Positions 17,565-26,602 of a stretch of DNA of 64,000 nucleotides are shown here, piece by piece. Numbering within the stretch: the first letter of the stretch is position 1; each line of letters starts with the position of its first letter. Source of the stretch: Vulcanimicrobium alpinum (GTDB lineage: Bacteria > Vulcanimicrobiota > Vulcanimicrobiia > Vulcanimicrobiales > Vulcanimicrobiaceae); assembly GCF_027923555.1 (NCBI RefSeq), contig NZ_AP025523.1:2422484-2486483 (forward strand), in the 5' to 3' direction. The position numbers and the translations under genes are program-made. Below the pieces are notes generated by a model that ran no database searches, was not told where the DNA came from, and saw only the letters and a list, made by a program, of their open reading frames with translations.

Positions 17565-17753
17565 CTGATCGCTCGTCCCCCGAAGCAGTTTGCCACGCTT
17601 GGTCCGCCGTTTCGCGCCGCGCTGATCGCGATCGCGTTCGCGTCGCTGTCCGCCTCCGCGCTCGCGCAGCCCGCTTCTTCCCCGCCCGAAGCCGCGGCCT
17701 CAGCGTCACCGTCGCCGTCGCCGGCCGCGACCCCGACGCCGCCCTACAACCGG
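17565..17753 (+). other. In-frame leader with signal-peptide character but no standard start codon
   Basis: Between an in-frame TAG (17556-17558) and ATG 17754, the frame of the BNR-repeat gene is open and encodes a clear export signal: a basic start, the hydrophobic core AALIAIAFASLSASALA, then a Pro/Ser/Ala linker ending TPTPPYNR. No ATG, GTG or TTG lies in this frame; the only near-start is CTG at 17565. Either a rare start (CTG or ATC) is used, or a start codon was lost or is mis-sequenced. Confidence 0.6.
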
Positions 17754-20700
17754 ATGGCGTTTCGGGAAATCGGGCCTGCGCTGGCCGGCGGCCGCGTGAC
17801 CTCGGTGGTCGGCGTTGCGGACGATCCGAAGCTGTACTACCTCGGCTCGGCCGGCGGCGGCGTCTGGAAGACCGTCAACGGAGGCGCGACATGGTCGCCG
17901 GTCTTCGACAAGCAGAACGTCGCGTCGATCGGTGCGGTCGCGGTCGATCCCAAGAACCACGACGTCGTGTGGGTCGGGACCGGTGAGACGAACCCGCGCA
18001 ACGACGTCACCTGGGGCGACGGGATCTACCGCTCGGGCGACGGCGGAAAAACCTGGACGCATCTCGGCCTCGAGGCGACCAAGTTCATCGCGTCGGTCGC
18101 GATCGACCCGCGCGATTCGAACACCGTCGTCGCCGGTGCGCTCGGCGACGCGTTTGCCGACTCGCCCGAACGCGGCGTGTATCGCACCACCGACGGCGGC
18201 AAGAGCTGGACGAAGACGCTCTATGTCGGCCCGCGTAGCGGCGTCTCCGAACTCGCTGTCGACCCGAAGCGTCCCGACATCATGTATGCGGGGATCTGGC
18301 ATTTCCAGCGCAAGCCGTGGACGTTCGAATCGGGCGGTGACGACGACGGGATCTGGAAATCGAGCGACGGCGGCAAGACGTGGAAGCGTCTGCAGGGACA
18401 CGGCCTCCCCGAGGGGATGACGGGCCGCATCGGCCTCGCCGTCGCGCCGTCGAATCCCGACCGCGTCTACGCGCTGATCGAATCGAAGACGCCCGGGATC
18501 CTCTGGCGCTCCGACGACGCCGGCACGACCTGGAAATTGATGACGACCAACACGCTCGTCAATCAGCGCTTCTTCTACTTCTCGCACGTGCGCGTCGATC
18601 CGCACGACGCAGACCACGTCTACGGCGTCTCCGAGAAACTCTCCGAGTCGAAGGACGGCGGGAAGACCTTCAAGGCGATTGCCGAGAGCCTGCACAGCGA
18701 CCACCACGATCTGTGGATCGCGCCGAACGATTCGAAGCGGATGATCGCCGGCGGCGACGGCGGCTACGCGATCACGCTCGACGGCGGTGCGGCGTGGTCG
18801 TTCTCGCGCAACCTCGCGATCGGACAGATCTATCACGTCGGATACGACGACCAGAACCCGTATCGCGTGTGCGTCGGGCTGCAGGACAACAATGGTTTCT
18901 GCGGACCGTCGAACGCTCTGCGCGGCGACGGCATCCCCGACGAAGCGTGGGAGCGCATCATCGGAGGCGACGGTCAGTGGGCGTGGCCCGATCCACGCGA
19001 TCCGAACTTGGTGTGGACCGATTCGCAGAACGGCCGCCTGACGATCTACGATCGCACCACGAAGCGCACGACGCTGGTGCAGCCGTACCTCGCGACCGGC
19101 GCGCAGCACTTTGCGCCCGGCAGCCTCAAGTACCGCTTCAACTGGGATTCCCCAATCGCGTTCGATCCGTTCGAGCGGTCGCGCACGTATTTCGGCGGCA
19201 ACGTCGTGTTCGAATCGAACGACCGCGGCCGTACCTGGCGGCCGATCTCCGGCGATCTCACCCGCAACGACAAATCCCATCAGATCGCCGCGGGCGGACC
19301 GCTCGCGCTCGACAACACCGGCGCCGAGTCGACGTCGACGATCCTCGACATCGAGCCCGCGACGACGACGCGCGGCACGATCTGGGTCGGCACCGATGAC
19401 GGGCTCGTGCAGTTGACGCGCGACGGCGGCGCGCACTGGACGAACGTCACGCCGCCCGGCGTCCCGATCGACGGGCGCGCCGAGATGGTTGCGCCGTCGC
19501 CGCTCACGCCGGGCGTCGCGTACGTCACGATCGACCGCCATTACCTCGGCGATCACGCGCCGTACGTCTTCGCGACGAGGGATTGGGGCGCGCACTGGAC
19601 GCCGATCGCCGCGGGCCTGCCGCAGCAGGAAGCGCGCGCGATCCGTCCCGACACGCGCAACCCGCACCTGGTCTACCTCGGGCTCGAGAACTCGTTCTGG
19701 CTTTCGTACGACGACGGCGCGCACTGGACGAAACCGTCGCTCGGACTCCCGACGACCGCGAGCTACGACATCCGCGTGCAGCCGCACTGGAACGATCTCA
19801 TCGTTGCGACGCACGGGCGCGGGCTCTACATCCTCGACGATCTCACGCCGCTGCAGCAGCTGCCGCAGGCCGAGGCGGCGGGCGCGATGCTGTTCGCGCC
19901 GCGCACGGCGTACCGCTACACGCTGCACTCCGACGACGAGGGACTCTACACGCGGTACGCGGGGAAGAATCCGCCGAACGGCGCTTCGATCGCGTTCTAT
20001 CTGAAGACACCGGGTGCGAACCCGCCCGCGATCGAGATCCTCGATGCGAGCGGCAAGGCAATCCGTCACCTTCGCGGGACGACGCGCGTCAACGGGCACG
20101 ATGTCCCCATCGTCACCAACTTTGCCGGGATCAACCGCATCACGTGGGACCTGCGCGAAGACGGCCCGGTGCGGTGGGACGGCGCCGCGAGAGAGGAGTA
20201 CAAGGGCCCGCGCGCCGGTGTCGCCGTCGTCCCCGGCCGCTACGCGGTGCGGATCGCGATCGGCGGCGCGACGTTGACCCAGCCGCTCACCGTCGCGGCC
20301 GATCCGCGCGCGACGCAGACCGCGGCCGACTACCGCGCGGCCTACGCGTTCGCGAAGAGCCACATGACCGCGTTCTCCGCGCTCGACGCCGCGCTCAACC
20401 GCCTCGACGCGTACGCGGCGTCGGCAGCGGCCCGCGCGAAGGACGCACCGGCGTTGGCGACGCAGCTCGGCGCCGTCCGCACGCGCGCGCTCGAGCTGCG
20501 CGGGCGGCTCACCGCCGATTTCACCAACGACGAGGACTCGATCGGGCATCCGGACCGCATCCGGGAAGAGCTCGAAGGGCTCACCGGCTTCGGCTTCGGG
20601 AGCGGCGGGGTACCCAGCGCGGCGGTACGCGAATACGCCGGCCGCGTCGACGCGGCGCTCGCGGCCGCGATGCGCGACGTCGCGGCGTTCGAACGCGACG

Positions 20701-20819
20701 ACGTCGCGAGCGCCGACGCCGCGCTGCGCGCCGCAGGCAAGCCGGCGCTCGCGACGAGCGGCGCGAAGCGCACCGACGTCGTCGGCGGCGAAGCGACGGG
20801 CGACGACGCCGACGACTGA
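17754..20819 (+). CDS. Exported BNR/sortilin-like beta-propeller protein
   Basis: 1,021 residues from the first ATG, but the gene probably begins in the upstream leader. It has about ten Asp-box/BNR repeats of the S/D-x-G-x-T-W type (NGGATW, GDGGKTW, TDGGKSW, SDGGKTW, DDAGTTW, KDGGKTF, DRGRTW, RDGGAHW, DWGAHW, DDGAHW), forming one or two propellers across residues about 10-700. A helical C-terminal domain follows (about 850-980). Relatives in Acidobacteria and similar phyla are annotated as glycosyl hydrolases or sortilin-like proteins without known substrate. GVAVVPGRYAVRIAIGG is a beta-sandwich linker segment. Enzymatic function cannot be assigned. Confidence 0.85.
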   Translation: MAFREIGPALAGGRVTSVVGVADDPKLYYLGSAGGGVWKTVNGGATWSPVFDKQNVASIGAVAVDPKNHDVVWVGTGETNPRNDVTWGDGIYRSGDGGKTWTHLGLEATKFIASVAIDPRDSNTVVAGALGDAFADSPERGVYRTTDGGKSWTKTLYVGPRSGVSELAVDPKRPDIMYAGIWHFQRKPWTFESGGDDDGIWKSSDGGKTWKRLQGHGLPEGMTGRIGLAVAPSNPDRVYALIESKTPGILWRSDDAGTTWKLMTTNTLVNQRFFYFSHVRVDPHDADHVYGVSEKLSESKDGGKTFKAIAESLHSDHHDLWIAPNDSKRMIAGGDGGYAITLDGGAAWSFSRNLAIGQIYHVGYDDQNPYRVCVGLQDNNGFCGPSNALRGDGIPDEAWERIIGGDGQWAWPDPRDPNLVWTDSQNGRLTIYDRTTKRTTLVQPYLATGAQHFAPGSLKYRFNWDSPIAFDPFERSRTYFGGNVVFESNDRGRTWRPISGDLTRNDKSHQIAAGGPLALDNTGAESTSTILDIEPATTTRGTIWVGTDDGLVQLTRDGGAHWTNVTPPGVPIDGRAEMVAPSPLTPGVAYVTIDRHYLGDHAPYVFATRDWGAHWTPIAAGLPQQEARAIRPDTRNPHLVYLGLENSFWLSYDDGAHWTKPSLGLPTTASYDIRVQPHWNDLIVATHGRGLYILDDLTPLQQLPQAEAAGAMLFAPRTAYRYTLHSDDEGLYTRYAGKNPPNGASIAFYLKTPGANPPAIEILDASGKAIRHLRGTTRVNGHDVPIVTNFAGINRITWDLREDGPVRWDGAAREEYKGPRAGVAVVPGRYAVRIAIGGATLTQPLTVAADPRATQTAADYRAAYAFAKSHMTAFSALDAALNRLDAYAASAAARAKDAPALATQLGAVRTRALELRGRLTADFTNDEDSIGHPDRIREELEGLTGFGFGSGGVPSAAVREYAGRVDAALAAAMRDVAAFERDDVASADAALRAAGKPALATSGAKRTDVVGGEATGDDADD

Positions 20820-20825
20820 CCCCGC

Positions 20826-20873
20826 CCCGGCATTCCGTTTGCTGATGCCGGGACGCCGGATTCTCATCCGGCG
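20826..20873 (+). terminator. Double hairpin after the BNR gene
   Basis: Two adjacent perfect 8-bp stems: CCCGGCAT (20826-20833) with ATGCCGGG (20845-20852), and CGCCGGAT (20854-20861) with ATCCGGCG (20866-20873, 4-nt loop). There is no U-run, so it may act as a weak terminator or as mRNA-end protection between the BNR gene and the catabolic operon. Confidence 0.5.
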
Positions 20874-20915
20874 CCCGGCAGACGCCGCCGTCGTGCGCGG
20901 TGTAGTATAGGTCGC

Positions 20916-21866
20916 ATGCAGATCGAGCGCTACCGCGACCGCTTCCGCGACGTCATCGGCCTGGTCGTGACGCCGATGGACCGCACCTACGCCGTCGACG
21001 AGGGCGCGCTGCGCGAGCAGATCGACTGGTGCTTTGCGCACGGTGCGACGGGGATCGTCGCGACCGGCTCGATCGGCGAATTCCTTCACCTCGAAGACGA
21101 CGAACGCCGCCGCGTCCTCGAAGTCACGCTCGATCAGACGCGCAAACATCCCGGCGCGAGCGCGTTCGCGATGACGTCGGGCGCGACGACGCTGCAGGCG
21201 CTGCGCTGGACGAAGGTTGCGGCGGAACTCGGTTACGACTGCGCCGTCGTGATCGCCCCGTACTACTGGAAGATCGGCGAGCACGAGGCGTTCGAACACT
21301 TTCGCACCGTCGCCGAGGCGAATCTGCTCCCGGTCTGCGTCTACCATAATCCGGCGCTCTCGAAGTTCCACATCTCGCCCGCGCTCTTCCGCAAGGTCGC
21401 CGAACTCGAGAACGTGGTCTGCGTGAAAGAAGTCGAGACCGACCTGCAGCACCTCGAGCAGGTCGCCGACGCGCTCGAGAACCGCGCGATCTATCTGCAG
21501 ACGTTCCGCGCGTATCTCACCGGACGGCTGCTCGGATCGAACGGGGGGCAGATCAACGTGTTCGCGATCCCTGTGTGCGTCGCGATCGACGAGGCGTGGA
21601 AACGCGGCGACATCGCGCTCGCCGAAGAGATCCAGCGCCGGCTCAACCGCGTCTTCCCGCGCGGCGGCGAAGGCGCGCTCGGCGCGCTCGGGATGACGAA
21701 GGTGACCGCCTCGGTCGTCACCGGGATCGACCTGGGCCCTGCGCGGCCGCCGTATCTCGCGCCCGACGACGCGCAGGAGCGGATCACGAAACGGCTTCCG
21801 GAGCTCTACGATCTCGTCCCGGCGATGAAGCCCGAGAAGCGCACCGCGGTGCACAGCCTGACGTGA
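20916..21866 (+). CDS. DapA-family (dihydrodipicolinate synthase-like) aldolase/dehydratase
   Basis: 316 residues, a TIM barrel of the N-acetylneuraminate lyase superfamily. The Schiff-base lysine is K171 (CVKEVE) and the partner tyrosine is Y143 (CVYHNP). The substrate loop GSIGEF at 51-56 replaces the GTTGE of true DapA, so this is a class I aldolase/hydratase rather than the lysine enzyme. Context (aldehyde dehydrogenase overlapping by 4 nt, diiron protein, extradiol dioxygenase) points to aromatic or keto-acid catabolism, as for trans-o-hydroxybenzylidenepyruvate hydratase-aldolase relatives. The exact substrate is unknown. Confidence 0.85.
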   Translation: MQIERYRDRFRDVIGLVVTPMDRTYAVDEGALREQIDWCFAHGATGIVATGSIGEFLHLEDDERRRVLEVTLDQTRKHPGASAFAMTSGATTLQALRWTKVAAELGYDCAVVIAPYYWKIGEHEAFEHFRTVAEANLLPVCVYHNPALSKFHISPALFRKVAELENVVCVKEVETDLQHLEQVADALENRAIYLQTFRAYLTGRLLGSNGGQINVFAIPVCVAIDEAWKRGDIALAEEIQRRLNRVFPRGGEGALGALGMTKVTASVVTGIDLGPARPPYLAPDDAQERITKRLPELYDLVPAMKPEKRTAVHSLT

Positions 21867-23368
21867 GCGCGACGAACGACGGCCTCGCGATCGCCCCGGA
21901 CGTCCGTACCACCCGGCTGTGGATCGACGGCGCGTTCGTCGACGCGCTCGACGGCGCGTGCTACGACGATCTCGACCCGGCCGGCGGCGACGTAGTCGCG
22001 CGCGTCGCGCGCGGCGGTTCCGCCGACAGCGACCGCGCCGTCGCCGCGGCGCGCCGCGCGTTCGACGACGGACCATGGCCGCGGATGTCCGCGGCTCAGC
22101 GCGCCGGCGTCCTGCGCCGCCTCGCGACGCTGCTCGTCGATCATCGCGACGAGCTCGCGCGCCTCGAATCGCGCGACGCCGGCAAGCCGTTCCGCGAGAC
22201 CGCCGATCGCGACATCCCGCGCGCTGCGGACAACTGCGCGTTCTTCGCCGGGGCGATCGAACAGCGCGAGCAGAGCGCGTTCTTCGACCGCAAGCCGTTT
22301 CTGGGCGCGGAGCGCGAGATCGTCTCGCTGGTGCGCGACGAACCGGTCGGCGTCTGCGCGCTGCTGACGCCGTGGAACTCGCCCTTGATGCAGGCGACGT
22401 GGAAGATCGCGCCGGCGATCGCCGCCGGCAACACCTGCGTCCTCAAGCCGTCCGAGCTCACGCCGCTTTCAACGCTGCGGCTGGCGGAGCTCTGCGCCGA
22501 GGCCGGCGTCCCCGCCGGCGTCGTCAACGTCGTCACGGGCTTCGGGACCGAGGCGGGCGCGCCGCTGGTCGCCGATCCGCGCGTCGACGCGGTCGCGTTC
22601 ACGGGAAGCGAAGCGACCGGGATCGCGATCAACCGCGCCGCGGCGCCGACGCTCAAGAAAGTCACGCTCGAACTCGGCGGGAAATCGGCGAACGTCGTGT
22701 GCGACGACGCCGACCCCGACCTCGCCGTCGAGGGGAGCGTCCTCGCGATGTTCCGTCACAGCGGTCAGGTGTGCTTGGCGGGGACGCGCCTCTACGTGCA
22801 GGCCGGGATCTACGATCGTTTCGTCGAGCGGTATCTGGCGCGCGTGCGCGCGCTGCGCGTCGGCGATCCGCAGTCGCGCGAGAGCGACCTCGGTCCGCTG
22901 ATCACCGCGCAGCATCGCGACCGCGTCGAACGGTTCGTCGCCGACGCCGACGCCGCCGGCGTCCCGGCGCTGCTCCACGGCGCGCGTCCGGGCGATCCGG
23001 AACTGGCCGCCGGGAATTACCTCTCGCCGACGATCTTCGCGCCGCACGGCGAGTCGGAGATGATCGCCTGCGAGGAAGTGTTCGGACCGGTGCTCTCGCT
23101 GTTCCGGTTCGAAACGCTCGACGAGGTCGTCGCGCGCGCGAACGCGACGCGGTTCGGCCTCGCCGCATACGTGTGGACCGCGAACGTCGCGACCGGGCTG
23201 CGCTTCGCCGAACGCGTCCGCGCCGGGATGTGCTGGATCAACGGCTACTTCCTGCGCGACCTGCGCCAGCCGTTCGGCGGCACCGGGATGAGCGGCCTCG
23301 GCCGCGAGGGCGGCCGCTGGTCGCTGGACTTCTTCACCGAACCCAAACTCGTCTGCATCGCCTATTGA
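21863..23368 (+). CDS. NAD(P)-dependent aldehyde dehydrogenase (muconate-semialdehyde type)
   Basis: 501 residues from GTG 21863, which overlaps the preceding TGA (GTGA). Catalytic Cys304 (SGQVCLAG) and general base Glu270 (LELGGKS) are present, as is the cofactor loop FTGSEATG (246-253). Overall it resembles 5-carboxymethyl-2-hydroxymuconate semialdehyde dehydrogenase (HpaE) and betaine-aldehyde-type enzymes. With a ring-cleaving class III dioxygenase two genes on, oxidation of the ring-fission semialdehyde is the likely role, but this is inferred from context. Confidence 0.9.
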   Translation: MSATNDGLAIAPDVRTTRLWIDGAFVDALDGACYDDLDPAGGDVVARVARGGSADSDRAVAAARRAFDDGPWPRMSAAQRAGVLRRLATLLVDHRDELARLESRDAGKPFRETADRDIPRAADNCAFFAGAIEQREQSAFFDRKPFLGAEREIVSLVRDEPVGVCALLTPWNSPLMQATWKIAPAIAAGNTCVLKPSELTPLSTLRLAELCAEAGVPAGVVNVVTGFGTEAGAPLVADPRVDAVAFTGSEATGIAINRAAAPTLKKVTLELGGKSANVVCDDADPDLAVEGSVLAMFRHSGQVCLAGTRLYVQAGIYDRFVERYLARVRALRVGDPQSRESDLGPLITAQHRDRVERFVADADAAGVPALLHGARPGDPELAAGNYLSPTIFAPHGESEMIACEEVFGPVLSLFRFETLDEVVARANATRFGLAAYVWTANVATGLRFAERVRAGMCWINGYFLRDLRQPFGGTGMSGLGREGGRWSLDFFTEPKLVCIAY

Positions 23369-23369
23369 T

Positions 23370-23390
23370 GTCACGCTGAGCTTGTCGAAG
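23370..23390 (+). repeat. Dispersed intergenic repeat, GTCACGCTGAGC type
   Basis: A copy of the short repeat that begins GTCACGCTGAGC and continues TTGTCGAAG, located between the aldehyde dehydrogenase and diiron genes. Related copies lie at about 17517, 27687, 41333, 52402 and, reversed, 59367. Confidence 0.6.
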
Positions 23391-23460
23391 CGCAGCCGCC
23401 GTCGTGCCCGCAGGGCGGCGCATCGAGAAACCCCGCGAGACGCCGAGGAGAGCATCGCCC

Positions 23461-24345
23461 ATGTCGTTCATGAATCCCGTCACCGTCATCCCCAAGCACG
23501 TTCCGGGCGACGAGCTGCGCACGTTCGGCACGCTGGAGTCGTACGAAGAGTACATCGAGCATCAATACCGCGACACCAAGGCGCTGCTTGAGAAATATCG
23601 CGAGCACGCAACGCACGACCCCCAACTGAGCGCCGAGTACCGGCACGCGATGCGCCCGATCATGGTCACCACCTGCTGGGGCGAAGCGCAGACGACGGCG
23701 CAGGTCGCGCAGATCATCACCAAGACGAACCGCCCGTCGATCCAGTACTTCTACGCCACCCACGCGCTCGACGAAGTCCGCCACACGCAAGTCGAATGGC
23801 GCCGCATCCGCGACCTCGACCTCGCCGACTCCCTCGACGTCCCCTATGAGCAGACCGAACTCTTCCGCTTCGTCAACGGCCTGCCGACGTTCGTCGAGAT
23901 CGTCTACGGCCAGGTCTGCACGCTCGAGGCCTACTCGGCGCACGTCCTCTTCAACTCGATCATCGATCTGGCGAAGAAGCACGGCGACCTCGCGACCGCG
24001 GCGACCTACGAGTACGTGATGCACGATGAAGTCCGGCACATCGGGACCGGACTGCGCGTGGTGCGTGAGGCGATCGAGACGAGCCCCGATCCGGAAGAAG
24101 CGCAGTTCCGCATCCTCGACCTGGAGGAGAAACTGCTGCCGATCACGATCCGCAAGCTGGGCCGCGACTCGGCGATCGCGAACTCGCTCTACGAGTCGGG
24201 CTTGATCTTGGACAAACGCACCTTCGAATTCGACGGCTTCCGCCAGTACCTGGTCTTCCGCTCGAAGATCCCGAACCTGCCGCCGATGCGCTACCGCGGT
24301 CCCGACGGCTGGACCCCCGAGGACGCGCTCGCCGGCGTCGCATGA
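23461..24345 (+). CDS. Uncharacterised ferritin-like diiron protein
   Basis: 294 residues from ATG 23461. The spacing of acidic and His residues is that of a carboxylate-bridged diiron oxygenase: E75 (WGEAQ), E105/H108 (LDEVRH), E156 (TLEAYS), E190/H193 (HDEVRH), i.e. two ExxH pairs and two lone Glu. DEVRH boxes also occur in bacterial multicomponent monooxygenases, PaaA/BoxB-like and AurF-like enzymes, but no reductase or coupling protein lies nearby. It overlaps the extradiol dioxygenase gene by 4 nt (ATGA) and follows the aldehyde dehydrogenase, so an oxygenation step in the same aromatic pathway is plausible. Specific function unknown. Confidence 0.8.
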   Translation: MSFMNPVTVIPKHVPGDELRTFGTLESYEEYIEHQYRDTKALLEKYREHATHDPQLSAEYRHAMRPIMVTTCWGEAQTTAQVAQIITKTNRPSIQYFYATHALDEVRHTQVEWRRIRDLDLADSLDVPYEQTELFRFVNGLPTFVEIVYGQVCTLEAYSAHVLFNSIIDLAKKHGDLATAATYEYVMHDEVRHIGTGLRVVREAIETSPDPEEAQFRILDLEEKLLPITIRKLGRDSAIANSLYESGLILDKRTFEFDGFRQYLVFRSKIPNLPPMRYRGPDGWTPEDALAGVA

Positions 24346-25220
24346 GCGCGGCGGGGGCGATCGTCGCGGGACTCTTCTCCACCCACGTCCCGCGCCTGAT
24401 GATCCTCGATCCCGACGCGCGCCGCGCATACATGGGACGCACCGTGACCACGTTCTACGACGCGCTCGATCGGATACGGCACGAGCGCATCGCAGCGCTC
24501 GACTTCGACACTTTCGTCGTCGTCGACACGCATTGGCACACGACGCTCGAGTTCGTGATCAACGCGCACGCGCGCCACGACGGCGTCTACACCTCCGACG
24601 AGATTCCGTGGATGATCCACGAGTACGCCTACGACTATCCGGGCGACCCGGAACTCGCGGCGCTGATCGCTGCGGAGGCGCAGGCGCGCGGCGTGCCGGT
24701 GCAGGCGGCCGCGCATCGCGGCCTGCCGATCCACTACGGCACGCTCAACCCGATGCACTATTACAATCCCGGCCCGGCGAAGCACCGCGTCCTGCCGGTC
24801 TCGGTCTGTGACACCGCGGAGGTCGCACCGAACCTGCGCTTCGGCGAAGCGCTCGCCGCCGCGGTCGCGAAGAGCGGACGGCGCGTCCTGCTCGTCGCCT
24901 CCGGCGGGATGTCGCACCGCTTCTGGCCGCTCGCCGTGATTCGCGAGCGCGCGAGCGCCGATCCGGCGGACATCAGCGACCCGGCGCTGCGCGCGTTCGA
25001 CGAGCGCATCATGGGCTGGTGGCGCGACGGGGATCACGCCGCAGTCCTCTCCGTCGCCGACGAGTTTCGCCGGACGTGTTCGCCGGAGGGACGTTTCGCG
25101 CACTACCTCGTCCTCGCCGGCGCACACGGCGGCGCCGCGTGGCGGGCGCGCGGCGAACAGTTCGGCCGCTACGAAGCCGCGATCGGGACCGGCCAAGCCA
25201 ACTTCTGGTTCGCGGGCTGA
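24342..25220 (+). CDS. Class III (LigB-type) extradiol ring-cleavage dioxygenase
   Basis: 292 residues. Iron-binding and catalytic histidines of the LigB fold are visible: H15 (LFSTHVPRL), H64 and H66 (VVVDTHWHTT), and GGMSHRFWPL later. This resembles homoprotocatechuate (3,4-dihydroxyphenylacetate) 2,3-dioxygenase. It opens a catechol ring next to a hydroxyl, giving a semialdehyde that the upstream aldehyde dehydrogenase could oxidise. Start codon overlaps the diiron gene stop, so it is the last gene of a four-gene coupled operon. Confidence 0.88.
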   Translation: MSAAGAIVAGLFSTHVPRLMILDPDARRAYMGRTVTTFYDALDRIRHERIAALDFDTFVVVDTHWHTTLEFVINAHARHDGVYTSDEIPWMIHEYAYDYPGDPELAALIAAEAQARGVPVQAAAHRGLPIHYGTLNPMHYYNPGPAKHRVLPVSVCDTAEVAPNLRFGEALAAAVAKSGRRVLLVASGGMSHRFWPLAVIRERASADPADISDPALRAFDERIMGWWRDGDHAAVLSVADEFRRTCSPEGRFAHYLVLAGAHGGAAWRARGEQFGRYEAAIGTGQANFWFAG

Positions 25221-25271
25221 GCGGCTCGGGCGATGGGTCGCGGCGCGGAAGCCGTCGAACCCGCACCGGAG

Positions 25272-26570
25272 ATGAATCCGCTGCTGCGCGCCGTGCCGTT
25301 GGTCGCCGCGATCCTGCTCGCGTCGTCCTCGCCGGAACCGGCAGCGGCGATCGGTGCCGATCACGCCTACGCGATCCGCAGCGCCTACGCAAAACTCACC
25401 GATACGTTCTACCGCACCGTCGACGCGCGCACGATCGCGGACGGGGCGCGCGCGGCGATCGCGAATGCCGTTCGCGGCCACGGCACGGCCGGCTCCCCGC
25501 CTCCAGGTGAGGGCACGGCGTCGATCCTCGCGGCCGTCGATGCGGCGCGCGCGCACAGCACCCTCTCGGAGACGGCGCTGACCTACGCCGCATTGGGCGG
25601 GATGGCGCGCGCGGTGCACGACAAGTACACCGCGTTCCTCTCGCCGCACGAACTGCACGACTTCACCGCGCCGCTCACCCCGACGCACTTTTTCGGGATC
25701 GGCGTCCTGCTCGCCGAAGACGAGGCGACGCACGACGTGCGCGCATCGTACGTCCCGCCGGGAACACCCGCCGACGGCGCCGGAGTCCGGCCGGGCTACG
25801 TGTTCGACGCGATCGACGGTGTCCGGGTGCGCCGCATCGGACTGCAGCGCACGCGCGCGAAGCTGCTCGGCACGCGCGGCACCGTCGTGCGCGTGCGGAT
25901 GCTGCGCGACGGGAAACCGATCGCGCCGTTCACGATCGCGCGTGCCGACGTGCATGCGCCGACCGTCTACGAGAAAATGCTGCCGAACAAGGTCGGCTAC
26001 ATCGCGGTCGCGGCGTTCGGCGAACCGACGGCGCAGGAATTCGGCGCCGCGATCGCGCGCCTGCAGCAGCAGCGGGCGAACGGCTACGTGATCGACCTGC
26101 GCTTCAACGGCGGCGGCTACGTCGGCGCCGCGGTCGCGATCGCCGACACCTTCATCGCACGCGGCCCGATCGTCTCCGTCTCGGGCCGCACCGGGAATCA
26201 GGAGTACGATGCCGACGCGACGGCGATCGCTCCGAAGCCGATCGCGATCCTGGTCAACCACTACTCGGCGTCGGCATCCGAAATCACCGCCGGCGCGCTC
26301 CAAGACGCCGGATTGGCGACGCTGGTCGGCGACCGCACGTACGGCAAGGGCGTGGTCCAGGAACTGACCTACTTCAACGACGGCTCGGCGCTCAAGGTCA
26401 CGACCGCGCGCTACCTCACGCCGCGCAGGCGCGTGATCGACGGGATCGGGCTCGCGCCCGACGTCGCGGTCGCGGAGAACAAGCGCGCGCGCCTGGGCGA
26501 ACCGGCAGCCGACGCGCAGCTCGCGGCTGCGCTGCGGATCATCGGCGGAAAAATCGTCTCCGCGCGCTGA
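25272..26570 (+). CDS. ctpA: S41-family carboxy-terminal processing protease
   Basis: 432 residues from ATG 25272, chosen because it places the signal peptide (about residues 1-26, LLRAVPLVAAILLASSS) at the N-terminus; a longer frame from 25233 is possible. A helical region is followed by a PDZ domain (about 130-220: [25 protein letters not shown]) and the protease core. Catalytic Ser lies in YSASASEI and Lys in TYGKGVVQ, with the family strand DLRFNGGGYV. A periplasmic Ser-Lys protease that trims protein C-termini. Confidence 0.92.
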   Translation: MNPLLRAVPLVAAILLASSSPEPAAAIGADHAYAIRSAYAKLTDTFYRTVDARTIADGARAAIANAVRGHGTAGSPPPGEGTASILAAVDAARAHSTLSETALTYAALGGMARAVHDKYTAFLSPHELHDFTAPLTPTHFFGIGVLLAEDEATHDVRASYVPPGTPADGAGVRPGYVFDAIDGVRVRRIGLQRTRAKLLGTRGTVVRVRMLRDGKPIAPFTIARADVHAPTVYEKMLPNKVGYIAVAAFGEPTAQEFGAAIARLQQQRANGYVIDLRFNGGGYVGAAVAIADTFIARGPIVSVSGRTGNQEYDADATAIAPKPIAILVNHYSASASEITAGALQDAGLATLVGDRTYGKGVVQELTYFNDGSALKVTTARYLTPRRRVIDGIGLAPDVAVAENKRARLGEPAADAQLAAALRIIGGKIVSAR

Positions 26571-26602
26571 ACGTTTCGCCTTCTGCGCCGCGCCGGTTGC
26601 GC

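Noticed and set aside
17706-22076. A 1,456-residue open frame on the minus strand
   Set aside because: It runs antisense to the BNR and aldolase genes, is Arg/Ala/Asp-rich low-complexity sequence and has no domain. Long antisense frames are expected in this GC-rich DNA.
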